The translations under genes and the position numbers were made by a program. Positions 37,040 through 49,272 of a stretch of 64,000 nucleotides of DNA are shown here, in pieces (the first letter of the stretch is position 1; every line of letters starts with the position of its first letter). This DNA comes from Holacanthus passer (Eukaryota; Chordata; Actinopteri; Pomacanthidae). The stretch lies in NCBI GenBank assembly GCA_025331565.1, contig JAFREQ010000049.1, forward strand, positions 3,816,501-3,880,500, in the 5' to 3' direction. The notes under the pieces are model-generated. The model did no database searches. It had not been told where the DNA came from and was given only the letters and a program-made list of their open reading frames with translations.

Positions 37040-38480
37040 TAAATTATGACAGAAAACACCATCAGTTAAGAAACAGCCCTGATAAAAGTAGGTTTTAAGA
37101 AGAAATTGAAGAGCTGAAGGGCCCGGACAGCAAAGGCCCTGTCACCTTTAGTGACAAGTTGAGATCTGGGAATGATCAGGATCTCAAGCAGCAATCAGGC
37201 TCATAGGGAGTTAGGGCATCATAGTGGGCAGTTTTAGGGGTGATGATAGTGGACGCCTCCCCCCTTGTAAGCAAAATGACCAAAATGTGTCATCCCTCAA
37301 TCCAAACAGAGGTCACTAAGAGGTCACCCAGACGGTGTCCTATCTGAACCTGGACCTATAATCCATAAAATATTGAGAATAATTATATTTTGATGAAGCA
37401 TTTCTATTGTAACCAGCACAGCATTTCTAGCCTTTGAGGCACTGGTTTATTGGTCCAGGAAACTCACCGACAAATTGACTGCATTGTAAGTCATCTCAGT
37501 TGATGCTACTCAGACAATTAAATCTGACACACACAGGGGAGAGACGAGACAAGAGACAGACAACAGTCAGAGAAATAATTGAGTCACATGGTGCGCTCTG
37601 AAAGAGAAAAGTAGACAGCCAAAGCACAACTTTTAATTGAGAATGGACAGAATTTACATGTTCATTTTTCTACTAGTCAGTACGTCTCACATGTTCCGAG
37701 ACTTATGGCACAGAAAACGAAATAATTTATATGGCACTTAATCATAACACAAGTTAGACCTTGTGATGTTCCCGACCTTTGCTTGAGGAAATGTTCTCGA
37801 ACAGGACCTCTTTGAATTTGAATTGAATACCTCTGCACACAGGAATCTAATCACATTGGCAGCTTTATGAATCCATTGCCAGAACGGCATCAAAAAGAAC
37901 AGGAGGACAGCTTGACCTTCATTTATTTTTCAAAAAGAATAAGACAGGTGAGAGAGAATTGTTAGGTACAGATGAACTAAGCATGTGGACTGGGTGAGGG
38001 TGCTGCGCCTTCCACCCTGTTAAACAAGTCACCTTCTGATTCCAGGTGCAGGCAGGTGCCTGGCCATTCAAGGCTTTAAAAACAAGCAGTAAAATCTTGA
38101 AATCAATTCCAAAACCTATTCTAGAGCTAATCAGTGAAGCACAGCAGTGGAGTGACGTGGTCACTTCTCTTAGTCAAAGGCCTGGAAGCTGTGTTTTTTT
38201 GTAAATTGCTATCTATGGATGTTTTGCCTTCTGACACCTGAATAAAGTGTGTGGCAACAGGAGATAAAAGCATGGATGACCTTTTCTAGATCTGCAGATG
38301 AAAGGATTGACCTGATCTTGGTTAAGTGTCTCAGTTGGACAAAGCCAGACTGCACCACTTTAGTCACCTGAACATCAAAAAAAAACAAAACAACAAAAAC
38401 AACACCTAGGTTATGGGCCTCTTTTTAAATCATTATTAGAAAGCAGCCAGACTAGATGAGAGACTGGTAATGCTGCTAGT
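37040..38480. repeat. LINE-derived repeat region
   Basis: Two blocks are recognisable. The block near 37085-37160 has AAAAGTAGGTTTTAAGAAGA and CAAAGGCCCTGTCACCTTTA. The block near 38065-38380 has AGGCTTTAAAAACAAGCAG, TTGAAATCAATTCCAAAACC, GGAGTGACGTGGTCAC, GATAAAAGCATGGATGACCT and TTTAGTCACCTGAACATC. They belong to the untranslated end of a very abundant fish LINE. The intervening kilobase is poorly matched. Confidence 0.65.
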
Positions 38481-41400
38481 GCTGGAGCCAGAAGGGGTAA
38501 TTATAGCTATTTCTCATTTGAAGCGATTCAGCTGGATGGATGTATGGATGAATGTATGGATGTATGAACCCCCTGAGATGTACAAAAACAAACTGCATAC
38601 TCCAGCACAAGGAGGAGGTCTTCATGGTTCCTATTAACTGACCCAGAACCAAAATCAGGCCAGGTTCAATTTATATTTAGTCTAATGGTCCTTTTCTACT
38701 GCTGCAGGTCCTCGGGTCCCTTTTGGATTTGGCTCTTTTTGGGAATTGATTTAAGCACATTATGTTCGGGAAGTTTTTTGCATGTCAGATCAAGTTAAAC
38801 ATTTTGGATCTGAGAGCATCCTCTAGTGCAAGGCTCTACTTTCACTTCATTTACTCCTTCATTCATAGGATAGAGGGGAGGCAAGCCTGCCCTGCCTTCA
38901 CACACACACAGGCATGTGCACACACTCAGATGAATATATAGACTTTTTTCAGTTTGGTAGCGGGTGGCAGCTCGTTATGTAATTACTATCACAGAGAGCA
39001 AAGGAACAAAAGGGACAGGGAGGAAGAGATGTCTGCTTCAAGTGCAGCCTTTAATTGGAGGGGAAGAAAGAAGAAGAGGGAAGTACTTCTGTAACCTACT
39101 TTCATTCCTTTTCTCTCTTCTTTTTTCTTCATTCTTTTTGTTTCCATTCATTGGCTACTGGCTGCCCGTGCACACACACAACAAAATAGCTATTTCCACT
39201 GCATTCAAGAAAATGGTGTGATTAAAGTGCTAATACACATGACCCTCTTTCTTGTTTTTTTGATTGCAACAAAAGAGTCTTATGTGCTGCAGTTACCCAA
39301 GATCGCTTTCCTGGAATTTCTGTCTTTGTCTATTCAATAATAGTGGCTGTCACTGCTCATGCTCAATCCCCAGTACTTCATCTGTAAAAAAACTAAATAT
39401 ATAACATTTGCAATGTGCTAGAGACATGTGCACAGAATTTTGTGTTAACATACTGTATTAGGGTTTATACAGCAGCAAAGAAGTAGCTGTGTCAAATGAA
39501 TGTTATTTTGAACGAACACACACTTATCGTTTCCCAATCTCAGTTTTCGCTTCTGATCATACTGTCCAACTCTTTCCTACTTCAGTTCCTTTCTGTGCTT
39601 ATACTTATCGCAACATGATTCACAACCCCTCTGCCTATTCCCAAATGCAGACCACTTCCCTTCTCTCCTCCCTCCATCCTCTGCTCTCTCTGGAGAACAT
39701 GAAAGCCTTTCATCAGAGAGCTGTGTAATTGAATGAGCTGCTCATGCTGTCAGTCGCCCTGTCGCCCTGTCATCCCCATCAGTAGGTGACAGGAGAAAAA
39801 AAGGATGGAGGGTGTGTGTGTGGCAGAGGCCAACATTACCCTCTCCTCCCCCATCCCTCTTTTTCTTCTCCTATTCCCTTCCTTGTAATGAAGATGAACA
39901 TCACCCATCTCATGCATAAAGCTCCATAGGGAGAGACACTTTGACAGAGGGACAACGTCCCATGTTGTCAGAAATGGACACACACATGTGATTGATGTAC
40001 TCATGTTTGCTGCATGCATATGTATGTGTACACACACATTCACGCACATACTCTTCTCTCTCTCTTGTCCATGTTTCTATGACAGAGCTAAGCAGCAGAG
40101 AAATAGTGTTGCTGGGCAGAACTGGTAACCAGCATTCAAATTCCTCTGCTTCCTGTAAGGATTTAATGCATCCATTGTGTCACAGTGTGTCTGGAGAAAA
40201 CTGAAGTAATGTGAATAACTCTAAGGAAATCCTGAAAATGAAAAAGTACACTGTGCTGTCTTTCATTAGGGCCCTTGACCAGGGAGCTGAAACTCCTGGC
40301 GTGACAAGGTAACAGAACAAGGAGAAGAAAAGATGCAGCAAACCGTACATTGCTGAACTCATCACATGCCTTGCTTGGCAACAAGTTTCTTTAAAAGTCT
40401 AATTTAATTGGTAGGAAAAAATGATGAGATGATGCATCAAGGCTGTCACTTCAGATTTAAACTTAAATATGACAAATACATGTTTAAATGTAGTAATGTC
40501 GAGTTAGAGAGTTAATGTAATGAGAATTCTTTTTAATGTGATATAGACCCAGTAACCAACCAAAAGACATCAATCTTGAGTACAGGTAACTCTTTTGCAA
40601 CCTTTATTATAAATAAAAAGTGTCATCTTTATATTTTCCTTGTTCATTCCCAAATAAGCACAAGTCTCCATTTCCATTTAGAGTTCAATAGTTTTAGGGA
40701 ATTGTCCTTTTCATCTGCAGTCTCTATATATTGATGTCAAAGTTTTAAATATGTTCCTTAAATAATCCAATTTGTATTATTCACCCTTATGTTCATAACA
40801 GACATTCAAAATATTGTTCTAACATTTAAGTACTGTTAAACCAAAACAGTCAAAGTGTAACTTGTGGAATGAGTGTTTCTTTGAAGAATGGTCACAGGAA
40901 CAGGCTCGTCTGGCCCATAACAACAGAGGCATGAATGTTAATATGAGCCCAGGGGTCGGAGTGTTTTTCTTTTGGGATGTGATTCTTTTTCTTGACCTAA
41001 GGCTTATTTCTCCAAAGCTGTTTTCTCACATGAAGTCTGGACAATGAAAGCCCATCTCTCAGGAATTCTCCGGACTCAAGCTATTATTATTATCATCGAT
41101 GATATGTCACCATGGCAACAATTAATTCAGGGTGAAGCCAGGGTCACTGATGTGGCACATTGTCACACTGACCACAGAGGACATCACTCTCTCCCTCGGC
41201 TGAGTGGATATGATGAGGACTGGCCTATATGGGACAAACTGCCTGAGGCCATTACTGCAGCCTAATGACAGGCTGAGAGGAGGCCGCTCCATTTTCTCTA
41301 TTTAGGGTGGCTTTAAAGGTGGCGATTACACTGTAAAATGGTAGAGCAATATATTTGTCTTATCTGCTGGAGCAGTTTTTACTGTGAAAGTCTTGGTACA

Positions 41401-43029
41401 GTATGTACTGCAGCTGTAGCAGTTATACATGTCTGGAAATCATTAAAAATGAAAGTGTTTAATGTTGAATTCTCCAAAAACTATATCCCGATACTCTCAC
41501 ATAGTAGTTTTTTGGTGGAAATATTTTCAGTCCTGTAATTTGTCCAATGATAAACCAACAGAGAGACAGAGAGAGAGACAGAGAGAGGGGGGAGACTGTG
41601 ACAAAATGATATTACTTTTGAATTCAAAAATTAAGTATGTTATGTACATGGTTTATGTTGACTAATAAGCCCCACACTGATAAGGAGGTTGCATGAAATT
41701 ACCTGACCAGCTGTATAAACCTAAACAAATATTCACTCTTATGCTGATGATACCATTGTTTAATGGTCTGCTGCCAACATGATTAAACTCTCAAATACTC
41801 GCAACAATGCAACTTCACATCAAAGTTCTGAATGCTATCAGCATACAACTAATTATAAATCAGTAAAAATGAAATAATTTGCCTTACTTTTACACGCAAA
41901 GCCGAACAAAACCTATGGAGTTGTTGTAATTATAATCAATGCCACATTTACTTTGTGATAAGCCTTGTTCAACTTTTACAGACTCACATACTTTACCTAC
42001 AATTTCGACCAAGGAATTTCTAATCTGTAATTATATCAATGTTTTGAATCAATGAAATTTCTGTAATTGTTAATGACATGTAATTCACAGTAATTTAGCA
42101 GATGTTGCACACAGACATTGCCATCCAAACTCATTACCATTTTTGCAGGCAGGCAGAGTTTTTGTGTGTGTTTCAAATCTTCATTTACAGGCTTGCAGCA
42201 GACGACCATTCAAACATCACAGCCTCACAAGAGTTTTGAATTTTTTCACCTGCCAAAATTAGTCCTCAAACATTATTTTATTATTAAATGATGAGTTCTT
42301 GCCACATGAAGGATTTTTTTATGCCTTAATTTAATTAGTAAATTCCTGAGACAGTGACATTATTTTCTATTGCTCTTAATGTCAGCTGCACTTTTACTCC
42401 TTGTGCTTAAAAGCTCTCAGACATCATAGAATCATGAATAAAACTGATTTACTTTGCTGGCCTGTCCACTCATTACTTATTCATAGAGATCATTTCATCT
42501 ATGAGGCCATATGGGTCTGCAGTCATAATGTTTGCCCTCCAAACAGCATGATGGAAGGTGCTTTTTATGGTCCCAGAAAAGTTTTTGTAGAAGTTCAGTT
42601 CTGAATGAGGGCCTGATCAGTCTTTGTTGACTTGCAAACATGGAGTGCCCACACTGCCTTTATTGTGAAAGGACTGCAGTGGTAGTGCAGGCAGCACTGT
42701 CAATCACAGAGTTAATGTACAGTAGCTAATGGCATTAACTAATGCCTTTAGCTAACTTGACAACTTAATGAAAGCAAACTCACTTTCCATTCCAAGTCTG
42801 ATACAGTTTATAGTAATCTCCGCTTGTGAAAAAGGCTCTGCAGCAAGAATAACAATAGTTAGGAAAATGATTTTCCTTGTTTAAAACATATTTAATTAAC
42901 ATCTCTGTTTTCACCGAGCAGCATTGAGAAGACAATGGTTCCAAAACGTTTTCTCAAACGTCTTGACCTCTGTTTAGTAGATTAACATATTTTAAAGATC
43001 AGGACATACCTTTGTCTGTTCTCTCTCCA

Positions 43030-43740
43030 GTTGCAAAAATTAAGATTAGAGAAGAGGGGAGTTGACAAAAATGTTGATGAACTCATGTCCTGGCTTTTGA
43101 GATTATTGATATAAATGTTCATTTTTAATGCTTTGTCAAGAATACTTTGCAGGCACTGACTGCCTGACATCTGGAACCCATAGACATCACCAAATGCTGG
43201 ATGTCCTCCTTTGTAATGCTCTGCCAGGCCTTTACTGCAGCTGCCTTCTGTCTTCTGCCACTTTATCAATAAAGACTGTAGTGACCCAGTGCCATTGGAA
43301 GACATGACCATGGCCATCACACTGGCTCCACTGTGTTTCACAGATCATGTGGATGTGGATTCCAAACCTTTGCCATACTCTTTTCTTCCCATGGTTTTGT
43401 TACAGGTTGATCAGAAAATGCTGTTCTAGAACTGGGCACGCTCTGTAGATGTTTTTTGACAAAGTCTCATCTGGCTAGATGTTGTAAAAGGGTTTCCTAC
43501 CATGGAAAGGATCCTTTGGGCTTCTCTCTGCGTTCACAGCAACAGCGTCCAAACGCAAATGCAAAACTTGCAATAAACCCCAGACTTTTACCTGCTTAAC
43601 TGATGAAGAAATAGCAAAGGCATAGCCCACACCTGTCCATTAAAACAGCTTTTGAGTCAGCTGTCCAATTACTTTTGGTCCCTTGAAAAAGAGGGGGCTA
43701 CATATTAAAGAGCTGTAATTTCTAAACCCTTCCTCCACAC
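43030..43740 (-). mobile_element. Tc1-like transposon relic with internally deleted transposase
   Basis: An open frame at 42982-43341 on the minus strand begins MKHSGASVMAMVMSSNGTGS. This parallels the Tc1 transposase segment VKHGGGSVMVWG...GTG, which precedes the second catalytic Asp. Soon after it, KGLAEHYKGGHPAFG and GFQMSGSQCLQSILDKAL match the family's C-terminal wording (AWQSI...GSRLQAVIDxKG). About 100 residues between the two are missing, including the catalytic DPKHT region. Upstream, 43341-43560 holds the degraded N-terminal part, and 43640-43720 matches a common transposon end (CCAATTACTTTTGGTCCCTT, GAAAAAGAGGGGGCTACATA). The element is non-functional. Confidence 0.75.
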
Positions 43741-45389
43741 TGAACCTTAAATCATTCATGTCATACTATCATAGCTGATCCCCCATCTGAAATACAGAGA
43801 ACCACTTCTTTGGAATTCCACTTTAAAATGAGTTCCGATGACGGAACAAACTGGTCTGTCTTTATGATGATGATCATGAGGAACCTTGTGGGCAGACAGT
43901 CTGGGCCCTCAGTCCTGGATAATGAACCTTTTTGAGCGTGTATGGAGACAGTTTTGTTCTGCTTTTCATGTCACTTTGACCCCATTCTGCTTGTTACATT
44001 ATTGTATACTGGTGCTCTTCAACATTAATATTTATTGTGATGTCGCTGTCTTGGCCTGGTTTGCCTTGAAAAAAGACTTTAATAAATCTCACTGGGACTA
44101 ACCTGGTTAAAATCAAGGTAAAAAAAGATTGATCTCAACCCTCTCATTATGTATTTGATTTGCATTTCATTAACAATAGTAAAGAATATTAGCTCATATA
44201 GAGCAAAGTTCAACTCAAGTGTGAACGTCAGTACTATGATTATTTCAGTGTGGAAAAGGTGTCATAAAAAAATGTAGGAGAAAGAAACATTGAACTGTGG
44301 AAATCAAAGCCAAAGTCTCAGTTTTTTATTTTAGATATTATATCATTTTCTCTTTCAGAAAAAAAGTAAAACTTCCAGTTGTACTTCATTCATTTAGATG
44401 AAACTCTAAAGTTATCCGCAATTGGTTGATATATTTTATTGATAGCATTTGAAGTCCTGTTTAATCTTTGCTCATGAATACTGGATGACCATTGTTAATG
44501 ATCTGCTGCCTGATGCGCTGTTGAAGCAGATCTGAAGGAGCTGTTCCAATTTCTCTGCTTTATACAGCTGTTGCTACGAAAAAATAAAAACCCCAACTTT
44601 GCAAAAACTTCACTCAAACATTTTAGATTTGAAGAGACTTCTCAGCTTTGTGTGTATGGATAACATTATTTGCAAATACATTAAGGATATGGTAGTCTAC
44701 ATATGCCAGAGGCCTTTTAAGATATAATTGACCTTCTTTGTTTCAATGGCACTGACCATCACACCTATCAGCTTTGATAACACTGTAAACAAGTAATTGC
44801 TGAGATTTAGGAACGCAGCAAGCAGTCAGATGATTGTACAGGTTGTAAAGAAGAGAAACCTTTAGCCAGATTAGCTACCAGCAGTATAAATGTGAAAGTC
44901 TGTCACTGACTGAGTGAGTGACTAAGTAATGAAGTTGTACTATTGGATGGTCAAGTGTGGGAGTTTCCCCATTGGCCTTTGCCCTTGCAAAATTATTACT
45001 TTTATTATTAACATTAATTGCATAACATAAGTCCATCTGGTACCCACAAGCACAAACACACACCCTCACAAGAAATCAATAACCAGTTCATGCTCTGTCA
45101 ATGCATCACAGAACAATAGCATGTCTTAGTACAGCATATACACACAGACACTTCACAGACTTCACAGATACCTGATATTCACCATGAAACTGCTGAGAGG
45201 CATGAGGGAGAGCACCCCACACAGCAATCACTCTGACAAAACACTCGGCGAGTCAGGAAAACGAGAGACATCCTGCACGTAGAAATGAATGACAGAGCAA
45301 GTTTATCGATCATTAGAATATACCAAGAAATATATTAATATCTGTATACCAGTACACACCAGGACAATATTTTATTAACAAATAACATA

Positions 45390-46330
45390 AAAAACAAAAA
45401 AGGAGCAAACTATGCATTTCACATGTTGCTTCATCAGGTGTCCCTTTAAGTGACCGGCTGCTGATTGATCCCCCAATACAAATACATTTCAAAAAGCCAA
45501 CTTTAATTGATAATTCTACTGTACAAAATCAGATATAATTTTTTTCATTTTTCATTTCCATAAGATAATGAGATACAATTAATGTTGGAGTACAAAATCT
45601 GGGTTAGCTCCAACAGAGGATGAGTCGATCCAGAACACATACATTTCCATAAGATACCATAAATATAATATAGATCAAAAAGTACATGAATTTCCTCATA
45701 ATAAGCTACATATCAAAAATTAATAGAAAAAAGTAGATGAATATATCGTCAGAATGAGAATACTATGCAAAATACATATTGCATTATGATTCATTACAGA
45801 CGTTGGAGGAGATGAGTACTATTTACAAAGTAGATTATTAAATATACCCGTCTTAATAAGGGAGGGGAGGGAAAGGAGTTGTGCCTGGAAGGATTTTAGT
45901 GGCTCAATTTGACCTACATACAAGGTCACATGTGGGCAGAGAGAAAGGTTGGACATACAAGTTACAAAAATGGACAATGCCTCATTAAGTCCATGTGACT
46001 TAAGGAGTTGAACGTGTATATCCAATATTCTTCCCTTTTTCTGTAACTGACTTGTCATGTTGTCACCCCTAGAGTTACTTTGAGTGACTCAATCACAATC
46101 ACAATGAATTTAAGCGAGGCAGCAGAATTATGGTTTCCTTCCTCGTAGTGTGCTGCAATAGTGTAATCCATGTTTTCATTTTTTATAGCTACTTCATGTT
46201 CAACTATTCTCAACTTCAGATTACACTTTGTTTGGCCTACATATATAAAGTCACAATAGAGTTGCTTATATTCTAACCCCTCTTATAACAAAACCTTGGT
46301 GTATGCTGGAATATACATTTTTTAGTCTAC
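45390..46330 (-). mobile_element. Penelope-like element relic with GIY-YIG endonuclease domain
   Basis: On the minus strand from about 46250 one frame reads CDFIYVGQTKCNLKLRIVEH, then EVAIKNENMDYTIAAHYEEG and NHNSAASLKFIVI. After an in-frame stop it continues KREEYWIYTFNSL (about 46035-46000). This is the Penelope-like element GIY-YIG layout: a YVGxT motif, an Arg on the helix (LRIxEH), and the downstream REEYWIYTLNxLxPxGLNE block. The 3' end near 45440 reads ACCTGATGAAGCAACATGTG on the minus strand, which recalls the tails of such elements. The reverse-transcriptase part was not recognised, so the copy is probably 5'-truncated. Confidence 0.75.
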
Positions 46331-46562
46331 TATGCTTTACTACGCTCTTGCCTACTGTAGATAGCAATGTTATATACAAAATGGTTTTTTTTATGTAATT
46401 TGGGCAGCGGGGAGACATTATATTTTACACTCATAAACTAAAAGTGAGATTGTTTCAACAGTGGATTACAGACTTTCAGGCAGAATCACTGCTGCTGCCG
46501 ACAGTAAATAGAGAGCTCATCGTCTCATAATGGGCCAGTGTCAATTTTAGCAAAACCTTAAA

Positions 46563-46610
46563 TGAATGATCCATCCATCAATTTTATGCTGCTTATTCAT
46601 GTTACACTGT
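46563..46610. repeat. Short LINE-end-like fragment
   Basis: GATCCATCCATCAATTTTAT followed by GCTGCTTATTC resembles the 'CATCCATCCATTTTC...CCGCTTATCC' end of fish LINEs. It is very short, so uncertain. Confidence 0.3.
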
Positions 46611-49097
46611 ACACTGCTGGGAAATTGAAAAAACTTTGTGACAATATCATGGTTAGTGGTTTTCCATTATACTTTCATGCTTTGGACGGTATGACTGTGA
46701 CGATGACTATGTGGCATTATTAAAAAGGTCTTAAAAAGTCTTGAAATGAATTAGTTGAATCCCTTAGAAACCTTCCCATTTGAATTGTTGTAGCAGTGTT
46801 GCTGTGTTCCCAGATCTTTGCAATTACTTTGATACGTACTATGTTATAATAATATAATAATAGTAGAAGTAATGGCAAGAGCTATGAAAGTAAAACCATA
46901 GTCTTCCCTTAGTAGTAACAAGTAATTTCAGTGGTAAGATACTATAAATGTAGTGAAGTATGTACTGTGTATTCTCACAAAATGTAAATAGTGAAAGATA
47001 ATTTTAAAAAAGAATCATCAAAATCTCTGTTTTAGTCCCTAGTATGGGTAAAGCTTCAAAACTACTTGATCCTGCATTTCCCATAATGCAGCTTGATCGT
47101 GTTGCCATCACCTGTTCCAGGCGCTCCAAAGACTTTCAGTGCTTTGAAAGAGTTGCATTTACATCCATTTTCATGCATGTATTTATAGTTCTGCCAGGAA
47201 TCCCCTCCACTGCTCACGTAGTCAGCGTGGCTCACTGCCCACGTTCACTGGTGTTGTCCTTACATGACCACAGAGACGTTATATAATGTGCATGTAATCT
47301 TGAGAAACTCTGAAGCTGTACATAACTCAATCTAATTTCCCAGTCTCAGTTGATTAATTAAATAAAGTAGCAGATTGAGATGAGCATAGCACTGTGTTCG
47401 ACAATATTTCTAGTGAAATAGATTTCAGTGCTCTCCGGGGCAGATAATCCTGCGTTTGACCAAATTAGTTCCTGAAAAATATACATTTTGGAGATACAGT
47501 ATTTTTTACCTGACAGCAGCAGTGTTATTAGATAATCTCTTGAGTGTAAAATTTGTAGCTGATACATTTCCCTCTGAACATTAGTGTAGGAAAGGTAGAA
47601 AATGTCCTGAAATGATACCCAAGTAAAGTACAGTAAAGTTGGCATAAGATTTTTTTCAGGTTGTTCTTTTATGTTACTGTGTTGAAAACTAGAAGGAATC
47701 AAAGGATTACACTGCACCGGTGACAGTGTTTGACAGACTTACTGTTCAGCAGAAGGAATTACTGCAGGAGGAAACTTTTTCAAGTTTTGATTTATCTTGC
47801 TTTGGCACCCAGAGGGCCAGCACCACCGCACACTGGTGCTTTTTAACTTTCACCCAGTGCCAACCTAAGACTCAATTATATTGTTTCAGATGAGTATGGT
47901 GCTGTATAGAGGCTTCCCAGAGTTTAATGAAGCCTCTGGTTGTGCCCTTTTCAAGATCAGATTTGCTTAAAATAAACCCAGAAAACAGTGTCTCTCTTCT
48001 TGGCGTCATGCATTGTAACATCCACTGCTCATTCGAAGGGCTTGCCCAGCATCTATAACAGTCAATTTCAGTTGTCTTACTGCAGTCATTGCCTTTGCGC
48101 ACAGAGGTGAAGAAAATGTGTGTCTGCTTCAACTCTATCAAATCTATTACCGACCATGTTATGTAACATTTAAGGGAACTGATGGTGAAGGAGTCCAAAT
48201 GGAGGAACATATTAGTTCACTATGTGAGCAAGCTTCTGAAAAAATATCACTGGGAACAGTCATGGGCATGCTTTGAAAAAATAAATCTGTTAGTTGGAAA
48301 CTGGAAACAAACAGAGGTCTGCTGTGGTGAAGTCTGATATTTTGTTGACTTGAGTGAGTTCAGTAAGCTTTTTTTGAAGGACTGCTTATGAACTGAGGAC
48401 ATGGAGTTTGAAAGATGATGGTATTTACCCGGCAGGATCCAACAAAACGACCGTATCAGCTTCCATAATGGGAAATATAAGATGAAGCGTTTTTCATGTA
48501 ATGTTTCTAACGAGTCCCAAGTTTCACAAGATGTCGACATTTAGCTGGCAGGGAGGGCCTGACAGAAAGAAGCTGCATTATGGAAGGAATCACATTCACT
48601 CCCCAGTCAATATCAGGACAGCTTCTTTTGCCAGTCTAGGTGTGACTACTTGGCAGTCTAGGCATCAATTGACATGTGTCAATGCAACAGTCCATAACAT
48701 GTTTAATATGTGCTGCACTATCTCACTAATGATTGGTAAGAAATGACATACAGCAGAAATATAACCTGAGGTTGTTAATTAGTATGTTCTTCTCTTCCTT
48801 GTGTGCTTGAGTCTGTGTGCTCCCTCTTTCTTGCATTTTGAATTTTGCCTTGTGTTTCCCCGAACCTTACTTGTTTTGGACTTTTGATTGTGTCAGCTCC
48901 CTTTTAGATTTGTTTGCCTGTTTTGGGCTGCTTCACTTGGTTTTCACTCTTGCCTGCCTGACCACCAGAAGGTCCTTTGGTATTAAAACATTGAACTGCT
49001 CCACTCCTGCCTCTAGTGCCTTGCACTTGAGTCCAATTCCCTGCTTTTGTTTTTTTTCCAGTCAATTTTCGCATTGTGTGTCTGTTTCAAGTTGTGT

Positions 49098-49100
<3 letters not shown>

Positions 49101-49132
<32 letters not shown>
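49101..49132. repeat. (TG)16 microsatellite with adjoining (GA)n
   Basis: Thirty-two bp of TG, then GCATGTGTGAC and a (GA)n run at about 49143-49165. Confidence 0.95.
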
Positions 49133-49133
<1 letters not shown>

Positions 49134-49240
49134 ATGTGTGACAGAGAGAGAGAGAGAGAGAGAGAAAGCTTGTGTAACATGTGTGGGAGTGGGGACCCAC
49201 ATCAGGCAGTGGAAGATGTAGGAGGACAAGAAATGTGTGG

Positions 49241-49244
<4 letters not shown>

Positions 49245-49272
<28 letters not shown>
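49245..49272. repeat. (AC)14 microsatellite
   Basis: Uninterrupted 28-bp AC run, 112 bp after the TG run and complementary to it. Confidence 0.95.

Noticed and set aside
38535..38575. GGATGTATGGATGAATGTATG-like repeats as a possible array
   Set aside because: This is a short degenerate GATG/TATG simple repeat, not a spacer-containing array; no CRISPR is expected in a vertebrate.
47872..48540. Two consecutive antisense open frames (112 and 97 codons)
   Set aside because: They lie close together and could suggest a broken gene, but I recognise no domain in either, and they are in different frames without splice signals.
48817..49221. Open frame of 134 codons on the + strand
   Set aside because: Its second half is translated TG and GA microsatellite (runs of V/C and E/R), and the first half has no family resemblance or splice context.
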